A DNA stretch of 64,000 nt, from contig NC_062239.1 of the NCBI RefSeq assembly GCF_905475465.1, positions 4,340,001 through 4,404,000 on the forward strand. The letters are read 5' to 3'. Of the stretch, positions 34,798 through 45,400 are shown one piece after another. Source of the DNA: Pieris napi (taxonomy: Eukaryota; Arthropoda; Insecta; Lepidoptera; Pieridae). Below the pieces are notes generated by a model. The model saw only the letters and a list, made by a program, of their open reading frames with translations, did not search any database and had not been told where the DNA came from. The stretch's first letter is position 1. Each line of letters starts with the position of its first letter. A program made the position numbers and the translations under genes.

Positions 34798-36714
34798 CAA
34801 AGATGGACATAAAATGTTAATAATTTTGTTAGCAGTCTATCATCAATAGTTTAAACTTCTAATAACTAGCCCTATAAGTATTTGATAACCCCTATAGTTG
34901 AACCCCAATCCTCGGAGTTGGAAAAGATTAGGTAATAAAAAGCAGTGGTTATATTTAAATAGATATAAAACCTCCAAAGTGAAACCTTTTTTATACTAAA
35001 AAGAAAACAATGACGCAATTACCTTTCCAAATGACTTTCTTGTTTAAACAATTTCAACGATTACCGCAACGCATCTGGTGTAATTTATATAATTGTTGAA
35101 CAATTAGCGATATTAAAATCTGTTTTGCGAGCGGTAAATCGCGTTAAATATTACCAGTATGTTATCTACGTTTTATTTACATAATTTACTTTTCCTGATG
35201 TTTAATGAGTAATTAAACTGGTATTATCAGGGAATGTTACAAACAACGTTTGAACCGCAGAATTAAATAGTATATTGTGACATTTTGCATTTGCTTGTCC
35301 AATTGCGGTTATGAGTTTACCATAATTGTTTTAGTTTGCGGATAATAATTGATAAATATTAGAGTGTAAATGATTTTAATATTAATCGAAATTGTTATCG
35401 CAGGTTATCGTACAACTAAAGGGATTTTCATAGTTATTATTGCGATATTAATTAAATAGAGCGATAATAATAAATTTTACATAGAGCCACTATTCTACGG
35501 ATAAAGAATTTTAATGATTGCCACCATCTTGATGGTTATAAAGTGCCAAATTCTAAGACATGTCTATTATACATTAGATTGTCTACAGCCACATCAATAG
35601 TCCCCTTTTGCTCTCATAAATAAACAGATATTATATAATTATATTACATTACATAATAATATAATATCTCATTTTGGATTTCTCGATTTCATCCTCGTTT
35701 TCCTATTAATCATTTTGCTATTCCCTTTCGTAGAACCGTCCTAGGTTCTAACTCTGCTGTGTAAGTTAGGCAATTAATTTTCCTCTGAAATTGACGCCAT
35801 CCACCTGTCTTCTAGTTACAAACAGGAGTCTCGTACTCGTACGTACAGTTTCACAGAGCTATATTTTCCAAAATTTTGCAATATGTTACCATTTATATTT
35901 GTCGGCTTTTAAATCGTTAATTTATGGTTTGAAGATTCCTGTTTGTAACACTTGTTTTGTATAAAGCATGCTATGTTTGTCTGTTAAAGGGTATGCAATG
36001 TGTTTTTTGTTTGTTTCTAAATTTTATTGGAATCCCCCTTGACAACCCGTTTTTTTAAAGTATCTATACATACATATATATAAAAATTAATATTGTTGTT
36101 CGTTTGTCTCGCTAAAACTCGACTATAATATATATTATAAAGAAACATAAAGCATTTAATTTTCCAACACTAATCGTTTCTAGCTTCAAAATTTGTTTTT
36201 TTTTAGAAATAAAAAATTGTCACTTAGTTGCCAAATATTTTTAGAATCGATCAGAAATTTGCATATTCCTTAGATTTTGTATGAGGTCCGATCCCTTTAT
36301 AATCTTTTTTGAAAGCAGTTGGTTGTCGACAAAAGTAAATATATAAATTTCAAGACTATGATTAAAAACATCAGTTTGACGTCGCAAGTCGGAAAACCGT
36401 CACCTTTATATTCGTATGTACCTCAAAAAAGATAAAAATATATAGTAAATCAAAAAGTTTTAATTGATTGAGTGTATAACTGTATTAGTTCAGAAATGTA
36501 GATAAAATTTTGTACTAAGGATAGACTAAATTTATTTTATATTCTTTATTTACAAGTCCATGTTTTCTTTCACGTACGATTAAACTTACGTATAAATAAA
36601 AAAAATATTTCCCCAGAGGTAAAAGATGAATAGTAAGCTGAAAAACTTGAAGTGAGGTTAAAAGGAACATGATAAGTCAGGCTTAATATAAACCTCTTAC
36701 AACCCCCTACCTTA
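34798..36714. other. No gene; possible repeat start at 36086
   Basis: AT-rich. AATATTGTTGTTCGTTTGTC plus TCGCTAAAACTCGAC at 36090-36124 is a phrase I recall from a common lepidopteran repeat. Borders are not visible. Confidence 0.4.
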
Positions 36715-36827
36715 ATGTTTAAAGAACTTTATTTCTCATTACAAAAATTATTTTTTTATTTACATGAGAAATTTAATATTAAGTATATATACGAACGAGA
36801 TACACGTCGCCATCAGCTAGCCCAATT

Positions 36828-39773
36828 CTAGTCTAATGGGCCCATTCTGATGTGTGTCTTTAATGCCCTTTTGAACTGATCAATCACGCTAATGTTACGA
36901 AGCTTAGACGGCAACCGATTAAACAATTGCACACCCTCATACCTAATAGATCTCTTTAAATAATTTGTGCGCGGCTTTGGCAAGATAAGCAAACTCGCTC
37001 GACGAGTATTGCGTGTAGTGGTGTATTTGATTTTATTAAATGATAAGTTACTATGTAGAGAGTTATTTAAAATTTTTTTAATAAGGATACAGGTGCTATA
37101 AACATATAGTTGTTTAATCGTCATAATTTTAGTTTCTTGGTAGATTTTATTAGTAGGTGTTAAAAAATTGTATCTGAATAGTGCTTTTATTAATTTATTT
37201 TGTAGTGTTTGTATTGTAGAAATTTTGTTTTTGCATGCTGTACCCCATATTTCAATTAGGTATATGAAATGTGGCTTGACTAAACAATTATAGATCAAAT
37301 GACGTACAGATTGCGGAATGCATTTAGATATTGACCAAAATCTGCCTATAAGTGATTTTAGTTTGGTAATTATGTGTGATATATGAAAGTTCCATTTTAA
37401 ATTTGTATCCATTCTAAGACCCAGATATTTCTCCCATTTTTTGTTATTGATTTCAACGTCTTGAACTTTAAGCGGTTGAAAGATAGGAATGAGTTTATTT
37501 GTTGCCTTGAATATTACATAAGATGTTTTTGAAATATTAATTGTTAGAAGATTTTGTTGAAACCAAGAAGATAGAACATTTAGGTCTGATTGAGCTTGAG
37601 CAACCATAGTCTGGATATTTGAACCAAAGTAAAATAAGCAGGTGTCATCAGCGTAGAGAGTGATTCGGCCGTGTAAACCGAGTTCGTGAATGTTGTTAAT
37701 ATATATTAAAAATAACAATGGACCTAATATAGATCCTTGTGGGACGCCGCATGTTATTGGTATTTCTGAACTTTGAGCATTACCTATTTTTACTATCTGG
37801 GTTCTGTTTGATAGATATGATTTGAATAATTTTAGTGCACGATCTTTTATTCCTATGCATTCTAATTTTTTAAGCAATAAGTTGTGGCTTACGGTGTCAA
37901 ACGCTTTTTTCAGATCAATAAAGACACCCAGCACCATTTTCTTAGAGTCAATATTTTGTTTTATGTCGCTAACGAGATCGGCTGTGGCTGATAAAGTGCT
38001 GCTTTTTGATCTAAAACCATATTGACGTTTAAAAATGAAATTGTTAGTTTGCAAGTAAGTGTCAAGTCGTGAGTAAGTAATCTTTTCTAATATTTTTGAT
38101 ATTGTAGGTAGAATAGATATTGGTCTGTAATTGCCGGGTTCGGTTTTGGGGCCAGATTTATGGATAGGAGCAACTCTGGCCTTTTTAAGAGAATCCGGAA
38201 ATTCACCATTATGCAGCAGCTTATTAAAGCAGATCGAGAGATATTCAGAAATATGATCAACTACGCATTTTATTGTTTTAGTATTGATCCCATCTATTCC
38301 ACTACTACAATTCGTGTTTAGTGTTTTTATTATATTAGTGATTTCAAGTGTTGTGCATGGATTAAAGTTAGATAGTTCAGAGTTAAGACTTTGAGGAAGT
38401 GCTAGTGTAAAATTAATGTGAAATTGTGTTGGTATTTCATTGGCTAGTTTTAGCCCTATGGTAGAAAAGTATGTATTAAAAGCAGCACAAATATCAGTTG
38501 TTTGAGTTAACTCTTTAGTGTCTATAATAAGTTTGGAAGGTGTGCAATCTTTATTTAGCTTGTTACTAGCCAATTTATTTATTAGACTCCACATTTTTTT
38601 AGGGTTTTTAGCGTGTTTAATAAATTCGTTGGAGAAGTAATTATCTTTAGTTTCCCTTATTTTCCTTTTGACCGTATCTCTTGTAGTAGTATATTGTGCT
38701 TGAACAACTATATTTGTAGGATCTTTTTTTAGTTCAGCCCATAATTGGTTTCTAAAGTGAATTGCACTAATGACTTCTCCACTTATCCAATCTTTCTGAG
38801 GTGGATTAAGTATCTTTTTCTTTACTTGTTTGCATTTCCTTACACAGTCCTTAATCGTATCTTCTAGTAAAGAATAATCAAGTGTTGCTACATCTAAATT
38901 GTAGGTCGTGAATAGTTTGTTAAATTTAGCATAGTCAATGGCTTCATATTCAGAGTATATTAACTGCGGGGCTTTGGATTTTTTTAACTCGATATAAAGT
39001 TGCCTATGGTCGGACATTCCTGTCTCAATAAATGCCATATGAAAACGGTCACTTCTTAAATTTGAGCACACGTGGTCGATTATTGATTTACGTGTTTTCG
39101 AGTCACGTGTACAATATTTTTTCCTAATTTTATTTATGATGTTATATCCAGCCTCGTCCATTACATCCATATACTGCTTAGTTTGTTTTTCATTCTTTTT
39201 CACTAGATCTATATTAAAATCCCCAAAGACTACAGCCCTCTTTCTTTCTCTTAGTTGCAAGCGAAGTTCTTCCAAAAACTTTGAGAAGTTTGTATCTCCA
39301 GGATTATACACAAGTCCAATTTCGGTGGCATATCTGTCTAATTTGACCCATAGGTAGTTGTTGCCATCTTTATATGTTGACTCCGACAAACTATGTCTAA
39401 TACTGTTATGGACATAAGTTGAGACTCCACCACCTCTAAAATCCGATCTATAATTGAAATAATGAGTATAGTTTGGTAGACTCATCTCTTGGGCCTGAGT
39501 TTCATTAGTGATCCATGTTTCTGTAATGAGTACGATATGAACAGTTTTAGAAATTGTTTTTAAAATGCATTTGAGTTCATTAAATTTGCCTTTTGCTCGG
39601 ATACTCCTAGCATTAAGGTATAAAAACGATAAGCGTGACTTGTGTGGTTGTAGCTGATTATGGTTTTGCAAAACTTCATAGGTATTTGTATCTGTGTTGA
39701 GGCGTTTGGTTGTATTTGTTACTTCGAGTTTTTTGGAGACATTTTGGTAATAGTGGGAATTCCAGATCTGTAT
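36828..39773 (-). CDS. LINE-A ORF2: endonuclease / reverse transcriptase
   Basis: Makes the enzyme that nicks target DNA and copies its own RNA at the nick. Counting residue 1 at 39671, an APE-like endonuclease lies at about 15-225: LNARSI, TETW, GDFN at 150-153, a SIIDH block, and SDHR at 220-223. The reverse transcriptase spans about 450-780: YRPISILP, LKKAFD at 587-592, GVPQGS at 642-647, YADD at 673-676. A ~165-residue C-terminal tail follows, ending at TAG (36828-36830). No stop or frameshift interrupts it. No ATG exists in frame upstream of the endonuclease: position 39671 is a TTG codon, and the open frame begins after a stop at 39774-39776, overlapping ORF1. Translation by -1 frameshift from ORF1 is therefore likely (see the heptamer at 39728). 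Confidence 0.88.
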   Translation of the reverse strand: MQIWNSHYYQNVSKKLEVTNTTKRLNTDTNTYEVLQNHNQLQPHKSRLSFLYLNARSIRAKGKFNELKCILKTISKTVHIVLITETWITNETQAQEMSLPNYTHYFNYRSDFRGGGVSTYVHNSIRHSLSESTYKDGNNYLWVKLDRYATEIGLVYNPGDTNFSKFLEELRLQLRERKRAVVFGDFNIDLVKKNEKQTKQYMDVMDEAGYNIINKIRKKYCTRDSKTRKSIIDHVCSNLRSDRFHMAFIETGMSDHRQLYIELKKSKAPQLIYSEYEAIDYAKFNKLFTTYNLDVATLDYSLLEDTIKDCVRKCKQVKKKILNPPQKDWISGEVISAIHFRNQLWAELKKDPTNIVVQAQYTTTRDTVKRKIRETKDNYFSNEFIKHAKNPKKMWSLINKLASNKLNKDCTPSKLIIDTKELTQTTDICAAFNTYFSTIGLKLANEIPTQFHINFTLALPQSLNSELSNFNPCTTLEITNIIKTLNTNCSSGIDGINTKTIKCVVDHISEYLSICFNKLLHNGEFPDSLKKARVAPIHKSGPKTEPGNYRPISILPTISKILEKITYSRLDTYLQTNNFIFKRQYGFRSKSSTLSATADLVSDIKQNIDSKKMVLGVFIDLKKAFDTVSHNLLLKKLECIGIKDRALKLFKSYLSNRTQIVKIGNAQSSEIPITCGVPQGSILGPLLFLIYINNIHELGLHGRITLYADDTCLFYFGSNIQTMVAQAQSDLNVLSSWFQQNLLTINISKTSYVIFKATNKLIPIFQPLKVQDVEINNKKWEKYLGLRMDTNLKWNFHISHIITKLKSLIGRFWSISKCIPQSVRHLIYNCLVKPHFIYLIEIWGTACKNKISTIQTLQNKLIKALFRYNFLTPTNKIYQETKIMTIKQLYVYSTCILIKKILNNSLHSNLSFNKIKYTTTRNTRRASLLILPKPRTNYLKRSIRYEGVQLFNRLPSKLRNISVIDQFKRALKTHIRMGPLD

Positions 39774-39838
39774 TTAATAGTGATGTCAGTATCTCCCGCA
39801 GCCTGACGTCGCACTAGTTCATTTTTTAAATTTTGCAA
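39719..39838 (-). pseudogene. LINE-A ORF1 C-terminal fragment
   Basis: An open frame reads LQNLKNELVRRQAAGDTD, then ITIKYRSGIPTITKMSPKNS, and stops at TAA (39719-39721). The ...ELVRRQAAGDxDITIKYRxGIPxI phrase is typical of the end of ORF1 proteins (nucleic-acid chaperones) of Jockey/CR1-like LINEs. Everything upstream is missing through 5' truncation at 39840, so this copy cannot make ORF1 protein. It overlaps the ORF2 frame by about 50 bp. Confidence 0.65.
39728..39734 (-). promoter_or_regulatory. Candidate -1 ribosomal frameshift heptamer
   Basis: On the minus strand the sequence is A AAA AAC with the spacing of ORF1 codons (CCA AAA AAC), which is the X XXY YYZ arrangement. ORF1 stops three codons later. 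A one-base backward slip continues in ORF2 as CTC GAA GTA. I see no obvious stem-loop or pseudoknot downstream (the next 45 bases are A/C-rich), so efficiency may be low. Confidence 0.55.
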
Positions 39839-39847
39839 ATTACCTTA

Positions 39848-40250
39848 GCTAGGGGAATTATGATTATGAGAAACGTTTACGTGTGAAACAGGTTATACCA
39901 TAGCATAATATCTCTGTCTCCTAAGCGTAACGCAATATAGCTTGGTGATTTCGATGTGTTATATTTCATTAATTGGGCAGAGAGGGCTAGTAAAGTAACT
40001 TTCTCCTAATTTTTTGAACATCAATAGTCGTTATTTTCTCGTAAAACTCAACCATAACATATGTCAATATTTACGATTGATACATGTATCAAACGTATTC
40101 TAGTAAAAGATTTTCGTAATATAAAATTATTGTTAATTTTTAGTCTTTTAAGACAAATATTAAGTTGTAATTATATAGAACATAATAATTTTATAACCAG
40201 TTGTCTTATCAGCCATTTATAGTATAGGTTTTTAATGAGGTGTAGTGACA
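39848..40250. other. No gene recognised
   Basis: AT-rich flank between LINE-A and the next MITE. Confidence 0.5.
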
Positions 40251-40253
40251 TAA

Positions 40254-40531
40254 GGGAGCGTCAAGTATTACGTCATGAAATTTTTAGAGATTATTGACCC
40301 CCCCCCCATGTAACGCGTCGTAACATTATTCTGTACCCAAGTATAGTAAAACGTTTCGTGACCACCTAGTGACTCTTTATACCTAAAAGTTACCATTATG
40401 TGGTGTAAAGTACTGGAAAGTCGAAAATAATATTAAAAATAACGCGGCATTCAATCCCCGCCCCGCATCGTAACATTTTACAAAAGGACCCCCTCCCCCC
40501 AAAATTCGTTACGTAATACTTGAACGGTCCC
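40254..40531. mobile_element. PIF/Harbinger-like MITE with TAA TSD
   Basis: Inverted ends GGGAGCGT-CAAGTATTACG and CGTAATACTTGAACGGTCCC, each followed inward by a C/G homopolymer zone (ACCCCCCCCCC at 40300, CCCCTCCCCCC at 40491). TAA at 40251-40253 and 40532-40534 is a 3-bp target duplication. It is 278 bp long with no coding potential. I recall this end sequence as a widespread arthropod MITE. The Harbinger link rests on the TAA duplication. Confidence 0.7.
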
Positions 40532-40534
40532 TAA

Positions 40535-41817
40535 TTTACAAACCACTTTTAAATTACTTCCGTCTACCAAAACTGTATTTTCGAAGTGTCTACAGTTAAG
40601 GCATATACTATTCGGCTCCCAAAATAATTTGCATGAACAATCATTTTCTTATCTAACGAATGGGGAAAAACTTGGGTTCCATTTCAACATTTTCCTTTTA
40701 TCCAAAGAAATAAACCTTGCCTCGATACAATCTCCACTAATTAATTAGTTAATTATTACTGCCTCGACATCGGATGTTAAACGAAAGTATCATTATTTCT
40801 TAATACAACTAAATAAAACTAATTAGGAGTATACTTTGTTTTTCTATTTCTATGGAGATCGTGCCGTATCTCACACATATGATGATTTACTAAATCGCAA
40901 GTGCGTTGCTGGCCTTATCACGAGTTGGTAACCAATCGTATTGGTTCCTAAATACCACAACGGAATATATTCACTGTAAACTTACAATTACGTGATAACA
41001 GGCACCCTGATTGCTAAGCGAACTTTTACAGGCTAACGTAGCTATTTATAATAATAAAAAGTTATTTTTGTTTTATAGTTACAGATTGCTCGTGAATGAA
41101 CGTCGTTCATTTGTTATCGAGGGTGCACTAGGGGTTAATCTTCTATGAGCGCAAGTGATAAGGTGTAGGAAAGCATCTGACTTAGACAAAAATCGAAAGT
41201 AGGAAACACTATGAAGAGAAATGAAACATAAATGGTCTTTACCTATAAAGATGTATGACATTACGTTACGCAATGAATAGTTTTAGCTTTAGTTTATTTA
41301 TTTTCAAGATCACTGTTCATGTAAATCCTTAGAATTATTGGTAAAAATGTCCAAGACAAATAGTTCCCATAAAACTTTCTTTATCGTATTCTATGAATAA
41401 AAGAGATCTTAAACATTAAACGGCGTGGTTTGGTCGAGCATAATATTTAGACGCGCATTGAGATTCAGATATTCCGTTCTGATCTTGCAAATGAGCTCAC
41501 GTCTAAAGGCCGGGCAAAGGTTTTAGTTTTAAGAGACGAGGGAGCATGGAGTGGACCGGAATGGAATAACTTGTGCGCCGGCAAACTGCCAGAACCGAGT
41601 ACAGTACCAGTTCAAGCAGTATTCCAAATTTAAATTTAAAGCGCGTTCGAAGTTTGAATTTGAACTGGTGCGGACGGGTATTTTTTATAAGTAAAATATT
41701 AAATCTTTACATTGTGTATTTATATGTCGAAATATGACACAATTTGTGATTGATGAATTCGTGTTTAAAGTTGGTCTGAGTACTAAAAAAATGAAGGCGT
41801 GATTAAATATTGATAGA
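40535..41817. other. Mostly unassigned; one diverged LINE-B-like word
   Basis: AAGTGCGTTGCTGGCCTTAT near 40898 resembles the LINE-B tail but is too short to be sure. A GC-richer patch at 41430-41690 is unassigned. No gene. Confidence 0.4.
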
Positions 41818-42086
41818 TTAATATACACAGCTTCTGGGCATACTTTCCACGATGTTTGTAATAACGTTTTGTGGTTCTTGTGGTGGTTGCACTGGTCTTA
41901 CTCGTTTCTTTAGAACATTCCGGGCACCCTCAATTGGAATGAGGTCAGGCCTTCGAGCTGGCCAATCTAAACGACGGTGCGGACGAGTCCATCAAAAAGG
42001 AATCTTCCGCAAAAGCAGTCAATGCGGGTTTTGCATGTGGAATTAAGACTTCCGTTGTACCGGTGTGCATTCAATGTTCCATTTTC
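41818..42086 (-). pseudogene. Tc1/mariner transposase C-terminal remnant
   Basis: The clearest frame reads RRLDWPARRPDLIPIEGARN, then VLKKRVRPVQPPQEPQNV and ESMPRSCVY before TAA at 41818-41820. DWPAxxPDLxPIE is the hallmark block around the third catalytic acid of Tc1-like transposases, and SMPRSC is their usual C-terminus. Upstream in another frame is NGSL and, before that, ENGTLNAHRY, resembling the GTLTAQRY segment. At least one frameshift and two stops are present, so the gene is dead. Terminal repeats were not found. Confidence 0.78.
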
Positions 42087-42489
42087 TATGAAAGGAAGGT
42101 AGCTTCTACTCCTCTTACTTCTTCAAGGCTCTTCATCAGGTCTACACTTGGCGCCTTACGATTCCGCAACGCCTGACTCACTCGTTTCTTGATACCGTTG
42201 CCAAGTCCTCTGAACGGCTCACAATTAGCCTTTTTTTTTTTCGTGGGAAAATGCGTTACGCATACCCTCTCGCGGCACGGTTGGCTTATGGTGAGGTTAA
42301 ATACTGATACTAAATTTCACACTTGCACAAACTATTACCATAATAAATAATTATTTAATCAACAGATTATAATCTGTCTTGAGATTGGTATATCAAAACA
42401 AAACTTTGCTAGTATAAACAGCAATTTCAGAATTTATAAAATATTACTAAGTTATTGCAACACTTTCTTGCACACGCTAAACATAAACA
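42087..42489. other. Unassigned; decayed element sequence
   Basis: Contains TTTTTTTTTTTCGTGGGAAA and ACGCATACCCTCTCGCGG near 42230-42280, probably another TE relic. The remainder is AT-rich. It may include more of the Tc1 remnant. Confidence 0.35.
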
Positions 42490-45400
42490 TTTTTTTTTTT
42501 TTTTTTTTATAGAACGGGGGGCAAACGGGCAGGAGGCTCACCTGATGTAAAGTGATACCGCCGCCCATGGACACTCTCAATGCCAGAGGGCTCGCGAGTG
42601 CGTTGCCGGCCTTTTAAGAATTGGTACGCTCTTTTCTTGAAGGACCCTAAGTCGAATTGGTTCGGAAATACTTCAGTGGGCAGCTGGTTCCACATAGTGG
42701 TGGTGCGCGGCAAAAACTGCCTTGAAAAACGCTCAGTTGTGGAACGGCGGACGTCGAGGTGATACGGGTGGAATTTCGTATTCTGCCTCGACGTCCGATG
42801 ATGAAACTCAGCTGCAGGTATTAATCCGAACAACTCCTCTGAACACTCTCCATGGTAAATGCGGTAGAAGATACAGAGTGACCCCACATCCCTACGCATC
42901 GCCAAAGGATCAAGCCGATCGGAGAGGGATTGGTCGTCGACGATTCGAACCGCTCTGCGTTGTATACGGTCAAGTGGAAGGAGCTGGTACTGGGGAGCCC
43001 CCGCCCAGAGGTGAGAGCAGTACTCCATGTGGGGCCGAATTTGCGCTTTATATAGTTGCATGCGGTGGCCCGGAGTGAAGTACTGCCTCGCCTTGCTGAG
43101 CACACCAAGCTTTTTGGAGGCTAATTTAGCCTTTCCCTCCAAGTGACCGCGAAACTGAACGTCGTTCGATATGTCAACGCCAAGTATTCCAATGCTGGCT
43201 GTGGCTTTAAGAAGAGTGTTTTCGAAAAGAGGAGTAGCGACAAAGGGTATTTTTTTAGCGGAAAACGCGCAAACTTGTGTCTTCTTGGGGTTAAATTGGA
43301 CTAGGTTTTGTCTGCCCCAGTCTGAGACTCCACGTAGTAGAGTTTCGACTTCAGACACAAGTTTGTTCCGGTACTCATCAACAACTGCCCGAGAAATACC
43401 TGCCCGGCCAGTGTAAAGAGTATCCCCAGTGCTGTCATCCGCATAGCAATGAATGTTGCTAAGTTGCAACATATCATTGATATGCAGAAGAAATAGGGTC
43501 GGGGATAGAACACAGCCTTGTGGGACCCCAGCGTTTACGGGTTTGAGGTCGGAACATGCTCCGTCGATGACGACCTTGATGCTCCGATCGGCCAGAAAGC
43601 TGGAGATCCAATCGCATAATTTCTCGGGAAGCCCATAGGCTGGAAGCTTCGAGAGCAGTGCTCTATGCCACACCCGATCGAAGGCTTTCGCTATGTCCAA
43701 ACTTACCGCCAGCGCCTCCCCCTTGGACTCAATTGCCTCTGCCCACCTATGGGTAAGGTATACAAGGAGGTCACCAGCTGAGCGACCACGACGAAAGCCG
43801 TACTGAGAATCGCTAATCAACTGGTGGCCCTCTAGATACCTCAAGAGCTGGCTATTAATAATGGTTTCCATTATTTTGGAGAACAAGGAGGTTATAGCTA
43901 TTGGGCGATAGTTGGACGGATCAGAGCGATCGCCTTTTTTTGGGATCGGATGTATCGAAGCGGTCTTCCAGCACTTCGGGACAGTGCCGAGCGAGTAAAG
44001 GTACCGGAAAAGGCGCGTTAAGACCGGAGCCAACTCAGGAGCACAAGTACGCAGCACAATTGGGGGGATACCATCCGGCCCGCTCGACTTATGAATGTCC
44101 AAGGAAGAAAGTGCTTTGCGGACAGCACGTTGCTGGAATGTGATTTCCGGCATCGAAGAATCACACCGCGAAATGGTCGGTGGTGATCTCCCTCGGTCAT
44201 CCAAAGTCGAGTTGGACGCGAAGAGACAACCCAAAAGGTCGGCCTTCTCCTTCGCAGTATGGGCTAGAGAGTCATCCTCCCTGTGCAGTGGCGGAATGGC
44301 GGGCTGACAGAAATTCCCTTGGACAGCTTTGGCGAGAGACCAGAAGGCTCGTGTCCCTGAAGGGAGTTGGGCCAATTTCTCGCCAAATCCGGCAATGTGC
44401 TCTGACTTTGCCTTAGTGATTTCCCGTTTGAAGGACCTGGAGGCAGAGTTATATGCTGTTTTAAGTTCGCTGGTATTGGCATCACGAGATTTCGCCGCTT
44501 CCGCCCATGCCTTAAAGCATTCTCGCTTTCGACGCGAGGCCGCCTTGCAAGAACGCTTAAACCAGGGCTGAGACTTGCCACCGATCGGCACCGCAGAAAA
44601 TGGAATAAAGAGTTCCATGCCCTGCAGAACCACTTCGGCGACAGAGGTGGCGACGGAATCTGGAGCTTCCGGCGAAAAGCACATAGGCCCCCAAGGGAAG
44701 GACGCAAAGAAAGACCGCATCCCATCCCAATCTGCTGACTTATAGTGCCAAATACGGCGACAACCCATAAAGCGGGGCCGTGAAGGGCGCGTAGAAGGCA
44801 CAGTACTCCGGACCACACAATGATCTGATGAACCCAAAGGCGGGTCAACAGAGACTTGATAGTTCTCCGGATGTGAAGTCAGCAGAAGGTCCAACAAAGA
44901 GGGTTTATGACCATCCACATCTGGTATTCGCGTAATCGCAGGGACCATTTGTGTCAGGTCGTAGGCTAAAGCAAAGTCGTGAAAGGATCTTCCCGCGTGA
45001 TCGGTGGTTTCAGAGCCGAGCCAATCGGCATGGTGGGCGTTAAAATCGCCAAGTATCACGATTTCAGCGGTAGGAACCCTTTCGAGCAGGGAATCTGTAG
45101 CCATTTGGATGTGCTCAATGAGTCGGTCAGTTTCGGTATTTCCGCTATGGGACCTATACAGGCATGCGTAGAATCGCGGATGGTCATCGCAGTCTACGCG
45201 CAGCCAGAGGTTAGATAGGTCCCTTCCTTCAAGCGTCCCGAGGCGACGAGAACAGATATCCTCTCTGACGTACACGCAAACTCCCGCCCGCGGCACAAAT
45301 GAATGTTCCAATTTGTACCCCGGGTAGGAGAGGTAGGAAGTATCAGCCGGGGGGGATATCTGAGTCTCGGTAAGAAAGAGCAAGGCCGGCTTCGCAGTCT

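Larger units (their letters stand above)
36715..39840 (-). mobile_element. LINE-A: two-ORF non-LTR retrotransposon, 5'-truncated
   Basis: The minus-strand element holds the last 39 codons of ORF1, an overlapping ORF2 and a short 3' UTR with AATAAA (36728-36733). The 7-bp repeats TACCTTA at 36708-36714 and 39841-39847 bracket it and place the 5' truncation inside ORF1. No poly(A) tail is present; the element ends TTCTTTAAACAT, as in LINEs that end in short motifs rather than A-runs. By protein flavour (APE-type endonuclease, YADD reverse transcriptase, no RNase H seen) it lies in the CR1/Jockey assemblage; the clade is not resolved. Confidence 0.85.
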
